Below are positions 24,438 through 34,489 of a stretch of DNA of 64,000 nt, one piece after another. The notes under the pieces were generated by a model, which worked only from the letters and a program-made list of their open reading frames with translations, searched no databases and had not been told where the DNA came from. Source of the stretch: an uncultured bacterium. GTDB taxonomy: Bacteria; Bacillota_I; Bacilli_A; RF39; UBA660. The translations under genes and the position numbers were made by a program. The stretch spans positions 62,001-126,000 of the forward strand of contig CAMNUE010000004.1 of NCBI GenBank assembly GCA_946560065.1, read 5' to 3'. Numbering within the stretch: the first letter of the stretch is position 1; every line of letters starts with the position of its first letter.

Positions 24438-26651
24438 ATGTATTGTAGTAAGTGTGGTAATAGTGTTAGTGATACTGATAAGTTTTGTGATAAATGTGGA
24501 GCGAGATTACACGATGAAAAATTAAAATGTCCTAATTGTGGCAAAGAGTTGATTGAAAATGCTAAGTTTTGTACATATTGTGGTAATAAGACCGTTTGTT
24601 CTGAAAATCAAACTATTGCAGATAATTTAGGAAGTCTGGATCAAAATACTTCGGGTATTAGTAATAGTACTACTAATGACAAGTTGTCTAAGTTTGATAA
24701 CTTTTTAAATTTATTTAAGAATAAGAAAATAATTGTAATTTGTGGTGTAATATTTATCTTACTGGTAGGAATATTTTCATTTAAGCTAATGAATCCTTCA
24801 AAGAGTCGAACAGTAATGATTTATATGGTTGGTTCAAATTTGGAAACAGACATTGGTTTAGCAACGGTTGATTTATCAGCACTTGATTATGAGAAAATTA
24901 GTTCACATAAGATGAAAGTAGTTTTAATGGCAGGAGGAACAACAGCTTGGAAGAATAATTATATTGACGTAAATAAAACTTCTATTTATGAGTTAACAAA
25001 GAATGGGTTTGTGGAAGTTGATAGTCGTGATATTACAAACATGGGTTCTAGTGATAATTTAAGTTATTATTTAAATTATGTTCATAAAAATTATAAATCT
25101 AATAAATACGATTTTATATATTGGAATCATGGTGGAGCAGTTGATGGTAGTGAGTATGATGATTTTTATAGTGATAATTTAAAATTAGTGGATATGAAAA
25201 AGGGCTTTGAAAATAGTCCTTTCAAAGAAAAAAATAAATTAGAGGTCGTTTCTTTTAGAACATGTTTAAATTCTACTATAGAGGTTGCAAATATTTATCA
25301 AGATTTTGCTGAATATTTAGTAGCTTCAGAGGAAGTTACTAGAGGATCAGTTTTTGGTTCTGCATTAGAGTTTTTGAATGATGTAAATGGCACAGATAAT
25401 GCAGTTGAATTTGGTAAAAAACAAATTGAAAATTATAAAAATACAATAACTGCTGTTTGCAATTATCAAAATAAAACGGATTTAGAAGAAAATTATTGTT
25501 TAGATTCAACTTACTCAGTAGTTGATTTGGATAAGGTTGAACCTATTAAGAGTTCATTAGATAAATTCTCTGCTGATTTACATGACAAAATAAATCAAAG
25601 TTATAATGATATGGCCAAAATTCGCAGTAATGTTAGACAATATGGAGATGATTCTCTTGTTTATGATATGATTGATTTATATGATTTGAGTAATAAATTT
25701 TCTTCTTATTCGAAAGATAATGCTACGAAACTACAAAATGCAATTGGCTCAGCCGTTGTTTATAATTGGAGTACTAATGATTTCTCACATGGATTATCAG
25801 TATATTTTCCTTATAATGGTGATATTTTTTTAAAAACATATGGTGACTATTCGGCATCTAAAAATTATAATAATTTGATAAGTGATTTTTCTAACTTAAA
25901 GAAGAATACTTCTTCTACAGTTTTTGCTGATTTTTCATCTAAAAATAATGTTGATGTAAAAAATAATACTAAAGAGTCAGCCGATGTTGAGATTAAACTT
26001 ACTGATGAGCAAGCAAAAAACTTTGCTAAGGCAAGATATTTTGTTTTTTCAGATAATAAAGATGGTTATTATAATGTTTTATATCGAGGAAATACAGTTA
26101 AACTTGAAAATAATACTTTAAAAGTTGATGTAAAAGGTAAAATGTTAAGAATTGCGGATTCTGATTATTTAGAAGATAGTGAATGGATTAGAGGATTTGA
26201 AAAAGAAGTTACAGATAGTTATACTGACATAGTTGGAATGTTTATTCTAAGGAATCATCTCTATGACATGCATCTTGTTAATGCCGAAATTAGAATAGAT
26301 AAAGAACATCCTAATGGTTATATTAAAAATATTTATTTTAATGATGAAAGCAGTAGTAATTTAAATAATCAGTTTTCAACATTTTCTCCTGTAAATGTTT
26401 CTTTAGATGATTATAAGTATCTCGAATCAGTATCAAGTGCCTATAAAGTAGTTGATGAACAAGGAAATTATAATCCTAATTGGAGCGATGAGAATAATGG
26501 AGTTATTCAAGGACATTATTTTAGTACTGATCAGGTTAAATTGATTAAAGAGGACTTTTCTGCTGATTATGATTACTATGTAGCAGTTCAAATTTGGGAT
26601 ACAGCTAATAATACTTACTTTTCAAATATTGTAAAGATTGGAGCAGAATAA
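24438..26651 (+). CDS. Zinc-ribbon, membrane-anchored clostripain-family (C11) cysteine peptidase
   Basis: A 737-residue protein with three parts. Residues 1-54 form a double zinc ribbon (CSKC, CDKC, CPNC, CTYC). A membrane segment follows at ~97-117. The rest is an extracytoplasmic peptidase C11 domain (MIYMVGSNLETDIG) with catalytic His231 in YWNHGG and Cys276 in FRTCLNST. The C-terminal ~200 residues are a further beta-rich region. Clostripain-like enzymes cleave after Arg or Lys; specificity here is unknown. ATG 24438 is favoured over GTG 24429 by AGGGGGTG spacing. The stop overlaps the next gene (TAATG), so it is coupled to a DUF285 repeat protein. Confidence 0.88.
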   Translation: MYCSKCGNSVSDTDKFCDKCGARLHDEKLKCPNCGKELIENAKFCTYCGNKTVCSENQTIADNLGSLDQNTSGISNSTTNDKLSKFDNFLNLFKNKKIIVICGVIFILLVGIFSFKLMNPSKSRTVMIYMVGSNLETDIGLATVDLSALDYEKISSHKMKVVLMAGGTTAWKNNYIDVNKTSIYELTKNGFVEVDSRDITNMGSSDNLSYYLNYVHKNYKSNKYDFIYWNHGGAVDGSEYDDFYSDNLKLVDMKKGFENSPFKEKNKLEVVSFRTCLNSTIEVANIYQDFAEYLVASEEVTRGSVFGSALEFLNDVNGTDNAVEFGKKQIENYKNTITAVCNYQNKTDLEENYCLDSTYSVVDLDKVEPIKSSLDKFSADLHDKINQSYNDMAKIRSNVRQYGDDSLVYDMIDLYDLSNKFSSYSKDNATKLQNAIGSAVVYNWSTNDFSHGLSVYFPYNGDIFLKTYGDYSASKNYNNLISDFSNLKKNTSSTVFADFSSKNNVDVKNNTKESADVEIKLTDEQAKNFAKARYFVFSDNKDGYYNVLYRGNTVKLENNTLKVDVKGKMLRIADSDYLEDSEWIRGFEKEVTDSYTDIVGMFILRNHLYDMHLVNAEIRIDKEHPNGYIKNIYFNDESSSNLNNQFSTFSPVNVSLDDYKYLESVSSAYKVVDEQGNYNPNWSDENNGVIQGHYFSTDQVKLIKEDFSADYDYYVAVQIWDTANNTYFSNIVKIGAE

Positions 26652-28480
26652 TGAAAAAGATATTAAATGACTTAAAAAAATATAAGAATATTATAATTAT
26701 TCTATTAATATTAATTGTTATCTTGCTTATTGGAATCTTTTTGTTAGTGGGGAGGAGTATTAAACTTAGTTTAGATAAGGAATCTTTAATTAATTATAAA
26801 TTACATTCTAATGTAGAAGCATCTAAAAAGTTAGTTTTAGATATTCCTGATAGTGGTAGATATGATGTTATTATTAAAAATCCTAAAGTAAATATTAGTG
26901 ATTATGTATTTTATTCTATAACTGATTCTAATGATAAGATGTTGTCTAAAGGGATTGTTCATACTGATGATGATACGAATATTAAAATCTCTAATTTGAA
27001 TGATTTGGATGAAGTGTTTTTAAATTTAACTTATTTATCTCCTAGAAAATCCACTTTGGAATTTGACGTTACTCTTTCTTTAATAGAACAAAAAGCTGAG
27101 AAAGTTGCTACTTTGATAGATGGAGAAAAATTAAACCAAAAAATGGTTACTATGGCCAATAATGGAGTGTATCCTGGTAATGGGTTTGGATTGGATGAAA
27201 ATATAGAATCTATAAAAATTGCTAAATCTATTGATGAAAAGTATAAGACTACTGATAATCTTGTGTCTGATTCTTCTCAAAGTAATCCTATTTATATGTG
27301 GTATTTAAATCATACAATTTATTTTTACAGTGATGAGAAGATTGCTTTTAATGAACTTGCTAATGATTCATTTAGTAATTTGGCTAAATTAAAAGATATT
27401 AACGATTTAAAGTATTTCGACACTTCTAAAGTTAAAAATATGTCTGGAATGTTTTATGGTAACAAGAATTTAAGCGATATTAAGGCTTTAGCTTATTTTG
27501 ATACATCTAATGTTGAGGTTATGCGTAGATTATTTTCTACATGTACTAATTTAGTTGATATTACTCCTTTATATGCTTTTGATACTTCTAATGTGATAGA
27601 TATTTCTTTTATATTTGATTATGCTGCAATTGTTGATATTAGTCCTTTAGAGTACTTTGATGTTTCTAAATTAGAGAGTATGGATAGTGCTTTTTATGGT
27701 ACTAAGATTACTAGTGTTGATTCTATTAAATATTGGAATACCTCTAAATTAGAAGATATGACATTTGCTTTTGCTAATACTTTTATTGAAGATGTTGATG
27801 GTCTATCTGAGTGGGATACTAGTATGGTTAATGATATGGCTGGATCATTTACTGGTTGTTTTAAATTAAAAGATATTTCAGGCCTTAAGAAATGGAATAC
27901 TGCTAAGGTTAAGAGATTTGATTATATTTTAAAAGATACACGAATTATTGATTTAGATGCTTTAACTGGTTTTGATACATCTAGTTTAGAATCAATTTCA
28001 GAGGCTTTTGCGAATATTAGAACACTTAAAAATATTAATGGTATACGTAATTGGAATGTTTCTAAGGTAAAAAGTTTAAAAGAATTATTTCGTGATACTG
28101 GTTTTTCTGATCTTAGTCCGTTAGAAAAGTGGGATGTGTCGAATGTAGTTGATATGGAGTCGACTTTTGCTTATACTAAAATTAAGAATGTTGATGCTTT
28201 AAAATCTTGGGATGTATCAAAAGTAAAAACATTTGAGGCTTGTTTTTATTATTCTAGTGTAGAGAATTTAAATGGATTGAAAGATTGGAATCTTGAAATG
28301 ACTGAAAATATTAGTCAGATGTTTATGTTAACAAAGAATCTTAAGAATGTAGATAAGATTAATGATTGGAATATTTCTAAAGTAAATAATTTCCATGAGA
28401 TGTTTAAAAAGTCTAGTGGTGTATATCCTAATTGGAATGGAACATGGAGGGACGATGGTGGCTTTGTAAAGAATGTGTAA
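26651..28480 (+). CDS. Membrane-anchored BspA-like/DUF285 repeat surface protein
   Basis: A 609-residue protein with an N-terminal anchor (~13-35), an external beta domain, and then 13 DUF285-type repeats between about residues 250 and 590. Each repeat has the core [FW]-[DN]-[TV]-S-x-V-x-x-M-x-x-x-F, such as FDTSKVKNMSGMF and WDVSNVVDMESTF. These leucine-rich-like repeats occur in Mycoplasma, Lactobacillus and gut Firmicute surface proteins and form solenoids for adhesion or recognition. No LPXTG or other anchor is seen at the C-terminus (it ends in GTWRDDGGFVKNV). It is translated by coupling from the clostripain gene, whose protease could process it. Confidence 0.85.
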   Translation: MKKILNDLKKYKNIIIILLILIVILLIGIFLLVGRSIKLSLDKESLINYKLHSNVEASKKLVLDIPDSGRYDVIIKNPKVNISDYVFYSITDSNDKMLSKGIVHTDDDTNIKISNLNDLDEVFLNLTYLSPRKSTLEFDVTLSLIEQKAEKVATLIDGEKLNQKMVTMANNGVYPGNGFGLDENIESIKIAKSIDEKYKTTDNLVSDSSQSNPIYMWYLNHTIYFYSDEKIAFNELANDSFSNLAKLKDINDLKYFDTSKVKNMSGMFYGNKNLSDIKALAYFDTSNVEVMRRLFSTCTNLVDITPLYAFDTSNVIDISFIFDYAAIVDISPLEYFDVSKLESMDSAFYGTKITSVDSIKYWNTSKLEDMTFAFANTFIEDVDGLSEWDTSMVNDMAGSFTGCFKLKDISGLKKWNTAKVKRFDYILKDTRIIDLDALTGFDTSSLESISEAFANIRTLKNINGIRNWNVSKVKSLKELFRDTGFSDLSPLEKWDVSNVVDMESTFAYTKIKNVDALKSWDVSKVKTFEACFYYSSVENLNGLKDWNLEMTENISQMFMLTKNLKNVDKINDWNISKVNNFHEMFKKSSGVYPNWNGTWRDDGGFVKNV

Positions 28481-28566
28481 AATGTTTTTTTATCCATAGT
28501 TTTAGGATTTTTTTAAAGGAAAATATGATATCGTGATTGTGATGATTAGAAATGAGAGGTAAAGAT

Positions 28567-29487
28567 ATGTTTTGTAAAAATTGTGGAAATCAAATGAATG
28601 ATGGGCAGACTTTTTGTTCTAATTGTGGTACAAAAGTCGAGGAGGTTAATAACAATGCTGTTGCTGGTGTTACAGAACAAGTTCCTAATGCGCAAGGAAC
28701 TATGAATAATGAGGCTAATACTCAAATGAATATGAATACTAATCTTCAAATGGGTGTTAGTATGAATACTAATTCAACAGCTAATGCTAGTGTTAACGGA
28801 ACTGTAGGAAACCCTGGAGGTTCTGCTCCTACAAATACTGTGGGTGCTACTAATGGTAATAATACAGGAAAAAATAATGGCTCAAAAAAAATTATTATTA
28901 TTGTGATTGTTGTTGCTTTTGTATTTTTTGCAATTATTATTGGTGGATTTTTCTTCTTAGTTGCTAATATTTCGTATGAAAATTTGAAAAGTGAAAGTGA
29001 TATTGTAGGTGAAACTGCAAAGAATACTAATGAAAAATTATATAAAGGATACAATTTTACTATTCCAAAGGATTGCGTTGTTAGTGTTTTAGGAACTGGT
29101 GAATTATCAATTACTAAAGGAGATACTACTTTCTTAATTATTGTTGATAATAGTACATATGAGGCTAATCTTCAATATTTTATTTCAGTAAATCCTTCTG
29201 CAGCTAATGATGCAGAAATTACAGTAAAAAATAGAAAAGTGGCTGATGGATTCCGTACTGATGGTAGTGCTATTTTGTTTACTAAAGCAAGTGATACTCA
29301 AATATTTGTAATGAATATAGCTTCTACTGATGGAAAGGTTGAATTGTCTGATATAGAGTTTGTTGCTGATATTTTGAATGGTGCTAAGAAAGATGAGTCT
29401 ACATTCTCTAGTGACCAAGATGCTTCTACTGGTGGAATTACGAATAGTATTACTGGTATGCAGGCTGGTATTGGAACTATGCAATAA
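28567..29487 (+). CDS. Zinc-ribbon membrane protein with external domain
   Basis: A 306-residue protein. Its N-terminal zinc ribbon (MFCKNCGNQMNDGQTFCSNCG) is followed by ~80 residues of Asn/Thr/Gly-rich linker, a membrane segment (KKIIIIVIVVAFVFFAIIIGG) and a ~170-residue external domain. ATG 28567 has GAGAGGT upstream; the ATG at 28552 is less well placed. The zinc ribbon is very like that of the clostripain protein 4 kb upstream, suggesting shared cytoplasmic contacts. It is preceded by ~85 non-coding bases and closed by a terminator. Function unknown. Confidence 0.75.
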   Translation: MFCKNCGNQMNDGQTFCSNCGTKVEEVNNNAVAGVTEQVPNAQGTMNNEANTQMNMNTNLQMGVSMNTNSTANASVNGTVGNPGGSAPTNTVGATNGNNTGKNNGSKKIIIIVIVVAFVFFAIIIGGFFFLVANISYENLKSESDIVGETAKNTNEKLYKGYNFTIPKDCVVSVLGTGELSITKGDTTFLIIVDNSTYEANLQYFISVNPSAANDAEITVKNRKVADGFRTDGSAILFTKASDTQIFVMNIASTDGKVELSDIEFVADILNGAKKDESTFSSDQDASTGGITNSITGMQAGIGTMQ

Positions 29488-29496
29488 TATGTAATA

Positions 29497-29526
29497 AACA
29501 TTCATCGCAATGGTGAATGTTTTTTG
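29497..29526 (+). terminator. Rho-independent terminator
   Basis: AACATTCATC (29497-29506) / GGTGAATGTT (29512-29521), one wobble pair, then T residues. Confidence 0.8.
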
Positions 29527-29553
29527 CTTTTTTAGTTGATAATAGTGTATAAT
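29524..29553 (+). promoter_or_regulatory. Promoter
   Basis: TTGCTT (29524-29529), 18-base spacer, TATAAT (29548-29553); the -35 box overlaps the terminator tail of the previous gene. Confidence 0.5.
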
Positions 29554-29572
29554 AGAATTAGGAGATGAGATA

Positions 29573-31192
29573 GTGAAAAAATATGGAACATTAATTAGTT
29601 TAGTGGTTACGTTTTTGATTGGTAGTTTACTCTATTATTTGACTTTTCCAGCTTTAAATGTAACTAATATGGAGTTTTGGATATTTGCTGTGGTTGTATA
29701 TTTGATATTTGGTGTACTTAATACAATTTTGAATCTAAAAATTAGTTTAGATGATTTTGTTAGAAATTTACAATATAAACGTAAGGGAAAGAAAGTTCGT
29801 TCTAAATTATTTTTAGTAATACCTGTTGTCGCTTTTATAATTATTTTAGTTAATTTTATCTTATCACCATTATTTGGTGCTAAATCTTATTATAATCGTA
29901 TTCTTGTTGATTCTTCTAATGATTTCACTGAAGAGGTTATGGAGGCTGATTTTAATAAGATGCCATTACTTGATAGAGATTCTAGTGAAAAAATTGGTGA
30001 TAGAACAATGGGACAGATGAGCGATTTGGTTTCACAATTTGATGTTTCTAGTCAATATACACAAATTAATTATAACAATGAAATAATTCGTGTTACACCA
30101 CTTGAGTATAATGGAATTGTTAAATGGTTTACTAATAGGAAAAAAGGTGTGACTGGTTATATTACTGTTAATTCTACTTCTGGAGAAGCTAAATTAGTAA
30201 AATTGAAGAAGGGCATGAAATATGTAAGCTCTGGTTGTTTTAATGATAATTTGTATCGTAAATTGCAATTTGCTTATCCAACAAAGAATTTTGAAAGTGT
30301 TAATTTTGAAATAGATAATGAGGGAAATCCTTATTATGTAGCTAGTGTTGTTAAGTACGTTGGTGTTGGATTAAGACGTGAAGTAAGTGGAGTTGTAATT
30401 TTAAATCCAATTAATGGAAAAAGTAAATATTATGATGTTAAAGATGTACCTAGTTGGGTTGATCATGTATATGAGGCTGATTTAATCCTAGAACAAATTA
30501 ATGATTGGGGAAAATATAAGAATGGATTTATTAATTCTTTGATTGGTCAAAGAGATGTTGTTCAAACTACTAGAGGTTATAATTATTTGGCACAAAATGA
30601 TGATATATATTTATATACTGGAATTACTTCAGTACTTGCTGATGAGTCTAATATCGGTTTTATATTAACAAATATGCGTACTAAAGAAACTAAGTTTTAT
30701 GATGTTGCTGGAGCAGAGGAGTATTCAGCAATGGAATCTGCTAAAGGACAAGTACAACAAATGAATTATACTTCAACGTTCCCATTACTTATTAATTTGA
30801 ATAATAAACCTACATACCTAATAAGTTTAAAAGATAATGCGGGATTAGTTAAGATGTATGCATTTGTAGATGTAGTTGATTACCAAAAAGTTGTTGTTAC
30901 TGATAGTTCTAAAGGGATAAAGAAAGCAGCAGAAGCTTATCTTTTGGAAGTAAGTGATGAACTTGAAACTAATAAAACAAGTTTAGAAAAAGAAATTATT
31001 GTTAAAAATATTACGACTGCGATGATAGATGGTAATACTTATTATTATTTTATAGATAATGAATATAAGAAGTATCGTGTTTCAATAAAAGTTAATCGAA
31101 ATAAATTGCCATTCTTGAGAGATGGAGATAAGTTATTAGTAAAATACGATAAAGAACAAGAAGTTATTAATATTACAGATATTGAAGATTAA
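29573..31192 (+). CDS. Membrane protein with large external domain, unknown
   Basis: A 539-residue protein with three N-terminal membrane helices (~5-25, 38-58, 82-102) and a ~430-residue external region with repeated beta-hairpin patterns (TGYITVNSTSGEAKLVKL, GVVILNPINGKSKYYDV). These are reminiscent of PepSY-like modules but not assigned. The start is GTG 29573 after GGAGATGAG; no ATG fits. It has its own promoter and a terminator, so it is a single-gene unit. It lies between a surface-protein cluster and an ABC transporter operon. No catalytic motif is seen. Confidence 0.7.
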   Translation: MKKYGTLISLVVTFLIGSLLYYLTFPALNVTNMEFWIFAVVVYLIFGVLNTILNLKISLDDFVRNLQYKRKGKKVRSKLFLVIPVVAFIIILVNFILSPLFGAKSYYNRILVDSSNDFTEEVMEADFNKMPLLDRDSSEKIGDRTMGQMSDLVSQFDVSSQYTQINYNNEIIRVTPLEYNGIVKWFTNRKKGVTGYITVNSTSGEAKLVKLKKGMKYVSSGCFNDNLYRKLQFAYPTKNFESVNFEIDNEGNPYYVASVVKYVGVGLRREVSGVVILNPINGKSKYYDVKDVPSWVDHVYEADLILEQINDWGKYKNGFINSLIGQRDVVQTTRGYNYLAQNDDIYLYTGITSVLADESNIGFILTNMRTKETKFYDVAGAEEYSAMESAKGQVQQMNYTSTFPLLINLNNKPTYLISLKDNAGLVKMYAFVDVVDYQKVVVTDSSKGIKKAAEAYLLEVSDELETNKTSLEKEIIVKNITTAMIDGNTYYYFIDNEYKKYRVSIKVNRNKLPFLRDGDKLLVKYDKEQEVINITDIED

Positions 31193-31216
31193 GATTATCT
31201 TAGTCTTTTTTCTTTT
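31185..31216 (+). terminator. Rho-independent terminator
   Basis: AAGATTAAG (31185-31193) / CTTAGTCTT (31199-31207), one wobble pair, followed by a long T-rich tract; the stem starts before the stop codon. Confidence 0.8.
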
Positions 31217-31222
31217 TTTTGG

Positions 31223-31228
31223 TATAAT
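31223..31228 (+). promoter_or_regulatory. -10 element for the ABC operon
   Basis: TATAAT at 31223-31228, 20 bases before ATG 31249, with AGGAGG at 31236-31241. Confidence 0.5.
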
Positions 31229-31248
31229 ACTATGTAGGAGGATAAAGT

Positions 31249-31950
31249 ATGGCTTATATAGAGTTTAATAAAGTGGATAAAATATATAAGATGGGTGACG
31301 TTGATATAAAAGCGCTTAATCATGCATCTTTTGAGATAGAAAAAGGAGAACTTGTTTGTATTCTTGGTGCTAGTGGAGCAGGGAAAACTACAGCATTAAA
31401 TATTTTAGGAGGAATGGATAGTTTATCTAAAGGTAAGGTTATAGTTGATTCTAAAAGAATAGATAAACTTAGTAATAAGGATTTAATTACCTATCGAAGG
31501 AATGATATTGGTTTTGTTTTTCAGTTTTATAACTTAATTCAAAATATGACAGTACTTGAAAATGTTGAATTAGCAGTTCAACTTTGTAATGATCATTTAG
31601 AACCCGTTGAAATACTTGAAAAAGTTGGTTTATTACAACGTATAAATAACTTTCCGGCACAACTTAGTGGTGGAGAACAGCAAAGAGTTAGTATTGCAAG
31701 AGCTTTGGCTAAGAACCCTAAATTGTTACTTTGTGATGAGCCTACGGGAGCTTTAGATTATAAAACAGGTAAACAAATACTTGAGTTACTTGAAAAAACT
31801 GCTAGAGAAGAAGGTATTACTGTTATTATAATTACCCATAATTCTGCGATTAGTGAGATGGCTGATAAAGTGATTAGATTTAGAAGTGGTGGAGTAGAGA
31901 ATATTCTTATTAATAAGAGACCAAAATCTGTGAAGGATATAGAGTGGTAA
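31249..31950 (+). CDS. ABC transporter ATP-binding protein (MacB/LolD family)
   Basis: A 233-residue ATPase with Walker A (GASGAGKTT, ~39-47), Q loop (VFQFYNLI), signature [15 protein letters not shown], Walker B ([12 protein letters not shown]) and H loop (IITHN). The sequence places it with the MacB/LolD/FtsE group, which powers FtsX-type permeases by mechanotransmission rather than classical transport. A strong AGGAGG site precedes the ATG. The next gene, one base after the stop, is the permease partner. Likely roles are antimicrobial peptide resistance or envelope export. Confidence 0.92.
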   Translation: MAYIEFNKVDKIYKMGDVDIKALNHASFEIEKGELVCILGASGAGKTTALNILGGMDSLSKGKVIVDSKRIDKLSNKDLITYRRNDIGFVFQFYNLIQNMTVLENVELAVQLCNDHLEPVEILEKVGLLQRINNFPAQLSGGEQQRVSIARALAKNPKLLLCDEPTGALDYKTGKQILELLEKTAREEGITVIIITHNSAISEMADKVIRFRSGGVENILINKRPKSVKDIEW

Positions 31951-31951
31951 T

Positions 31952-34429
31952 ATGAAGAGCAAATTACTAGTACATAGTTTGAGAAAAATAAAAGATAATT
32001 ATAAAAGATTTATTTCACTTTTTTTTATGGCCTTTTTAGGAGTTGGCTTTTTTGTAGGAATTAAAGCAACTAGTCCAGATATGATTATGTCACTTGATAA
32101 ATACTTTGATAAACATAAGGTGTATGATATTGAGATTGCTTCTACTTTAGGATTTACTGAAAAGGATATTAAAGAGATTGGGAGATTTGAAAATGTGGAA
32201 GCTGTTATAGGCAGTTACATGAGAGATAATTACTTGAAAGTTGATTCGAAGGAATCAGTTGTAAGGATACTTTGTATTGGAGATAATCTTAATGAATTAT
32301 ATGTGAAGGATGGTCGATTACCTAAGAATGATAAAGAAGTTGTAGTTGAGAGTAAATTACTAAGGGACAATAATCTTAAGATTGGAGATTTTGTTAGTAT
32401 TGGTGGTACTAATAATGATTCTGATAATTTTAAAATAGTTGGTGTTATTGTTAGTCCATTGTATTTTTCAATGGATCGAGGGATGACTAATATAGGAAAT
32501 GGTCAAGTTAAGTATTATGTTTATGTTTCTGATTCAGTTGTAAAAAATGATTATTATACACATATTTATTTAACAGTTAATGGTGCTTCCGATTGTATTA
32601 CTAATAGTGAGTTATATAAGGATAAGGTTTACGATGTTAAAAAGGAACTATCTTCAATAAAGAAGGATTTAGAGGAACGTAGATTTGAGGAAGTTTATGG
32701 TGAGAAGATAGATAATGCTAAGAAAATGGGAATAACTATTAATGAGCGTGAATTACCTAAGGCAAAAATAACGATTAATACTCGAAGTGATAATCAGGCT
32801 TATAAGGATGTAGTTGATGCTAGTGAAAATGTTAAAAGACTTGGAAATGTTTTTCCGCTAGTGTTTTACGTTATTGCTATTTTGATTAGTTTAATTACAA
32901 TGATGCGTATGGTAGAAGAAGATAGACTTGAAAATGGTACAATGAAGGCATTAGGATATAAAACTAATGAAGTTATAATTAAGTATTTGTTATTTTCTAT
33001 TATTGCGACTATTACTGGAGGGATGATTGGAGTTTTTGTGGGATGCAAATTAATTACTCAAATTATTTGGAATATATATCAGATGATGTTTACGGTACCT
33101 TACTTTGTTAGTGAGATTAACTTAGAATATACAATTATTGGTTTAGGGATTGCTTTAATTTGTATTGTTGGAAGTGCGGTTATTACGTGTATTAAAAATT
33201 TAGATAATGTTCCAGCTAATTTAATGCGTCCTAAGGCTCCAAAGACTGGACGTCGTGTTTTATTAGAGGGTGTTCCATTTATCTGGAATAGATTTAATTT
33301 TTCACAAAAAATTACAGTTAGAAATATATTTAGATATAAAAGTCGTGTTTTAGCAACTATTATAGGAATTACTGGTTGCACGGCACTTATTTTAGCAGGT
33401 TTTGGTTTGAAGGATGCAATTAGAGATATTGTTACATATCAATATGATTTTGTATTTCATTATGATCGAATGGTTGTTTCTAATGGAGCTTCTGTTTCAA
33501 AAACACTTTCTGATAAATTAGCTGATAAAAAAGAAATTGAATCTCTTATTCCATGTTTTATGAATGATGTCAAAATTAAGTATGAAAAAAAAGCTGAAAA
33601 TGTAACTTTAGTAGTAAGTGATGATTATAATGAGTTAGATAAAGTTATATCTTTATATGATGTTGACAATAATCGTGAAAAAGTTTTTCCAGTTACTGAT
33701 AGTGTAGTTATATCTGAAAAGACTAGAAGTGTTTTTGGAATAGATGTGGGAGATTATTTAACAATCTATAATGGTAGTGAAACTCATAAAGTTAAGGTGT
33801 CACATGTTATAGAAAACTATGTGGGACAGTATATTTATTTAACTGAAGAAACTTATGAAGAGATATTTGATGAATATTTTGAAAATACATTTTTATTAAA
33901 ATTAGATAAGAAATTAGATAAGAAAACCATTAATAAATTTGATGAAGAATTATTAGAAATGAGTGAAGTTGCAGCATTACTTAATGTTGATGAAACAATT
34001 AATTTAGTAAGAAAAACAATGGAGTCTTTAAATTCGGTTGTGGTAGTTTTAATCGTTGCTGCTGCGCTTCTAGCGTTTGTTGTTTTATACAATTTATCTA
34101 ATATAAATATTTGTGAGAGGCAAAGAGAAATTGCAACATTAAAAGTATTAGGATTTTATAATAATGAAGTTGATAATTATATTACAAAAGAAAATATAAT
34201 TTTAACTATTATAGGCATTTTCTTTGGGCTTATTTGTGGTAAATATTTGAGCAATTTTATAATTGCAACATGTGAACCTGATACAGTGATGTTTGTTAGA
34301 ACTATTAGTTTATTTAGTTATATTATTTCTGCTATAATTACAGTTATATTTACGGTAGTTGTAAATATAATTACACATTTTAGTTTATTAAAAATAGAAA
34401 TGATTGAGTCTTTAAAAAATGTAGAATAG
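31952..34429 (+). CDS. FtsX-family ABC permease with two FtsX modules
   Basis: An 825-residue permease. An N-terminal membrane helix is followed by a ~250-residue external domain, an FtsX block of three helices (~300-420), a second helix and external domain, and a C-terminal FtsX block (VVVVLIVAAALLAFVVLYN and onward). This doubled organisation lets one polypeptide serve as the full membrane part of the transporter, as in large Firmicute MacB-like permeases. It is in an operon with the ATPase (gap of 1 base) and is closed by a terminator at 34459. Substrate not known. Confidence 0.9.
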   Translation: MKSKLLVHSLRKIKDNYKRFISLFFMAFLGVGFFVGIKATSPDMIMSLDKYFDKHKVYDIEIASTLGFTEKDIKEIGRFENVEAVIGSYMRDNYLKVDSKESVVRILCIGDNLNELYVKDGRLPKNDKEVVVESKLLRDNNLKIGDFVSIGGTNNDSDNFKIVGVIVSPLYFSMDRGMTNIGNGQVKYYVYVSDSVVKNDYYTHIYLTVNGASDCITNSELYKDKVYDVKKELSSIKKDLEERRFEEVYGEKIDNAKKMGITINERELPKAKITINTRSDNQAYKDVVDASENVKRLGNVFPLVFYVIAILISLITMMRMVEEDRLENGTMKALGYKTNEVIIKYLLFSIIATITGGMIGVFVGCKLITQIIWNIYQMMFTVPYFVSEINLEYTIIGLGIALICIVGSAVITCIKNLDNVPANLMRPKAPKTGRRVLLEGVPFIWNRFNFSQKITVRNIFRYKSRVLATIIGITGCTALILAGFGLKDAIRDIVTYQYDFVFHYDRMVVSNGASVSKTLSDKLADKKEIESLIPCFMNDVKIKYEKKAENVTLVVSDDYNELDKVISLYDVDNNREKVFPVTDSVVISEKTRSVFGIDVGDYLTIYNGSETHKVKVSHVIENYVGQYIYLTEETYEEIFDEYFENTFLLKLDKKLDKKTINKFDEELLEMSEVAALLNVDETINLVRKTMESLNSVVVVLIVAAALLAFVVLYNLSNINICERQREIATLKVLGFYNNEVDNYITKENIILTIIGIFFGLICGKYLSNFIIATCEPDTVMFVRTISLFSYIISAIITVIFTVVVNIITHFSLLKIEMIESLKNVE

Positions 34430-34458
34430 CATTTAACTTGTTTTTTAAATTAATGAAG

Positions 34459-34486
34459 GAATCTTAAAATTATTAAGATTCTTTTA
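34459..34486 (+). terminator. Rho-independent terminator
   Basis: GAATCTTAA (34459-34467) / TTAAGATTC (34473-34481) with TTTT tail. Confidence 0.75.
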
Positions 34487-34489
34487 ATT

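Noticed and set aside
29185..29505. Minus-strand frames of 67 to 106 codons over the zinc-ribbon protein gene
   Set aside because: No ribosome sites, biased composition and complete overlap with a well-supported plus-strand gene.
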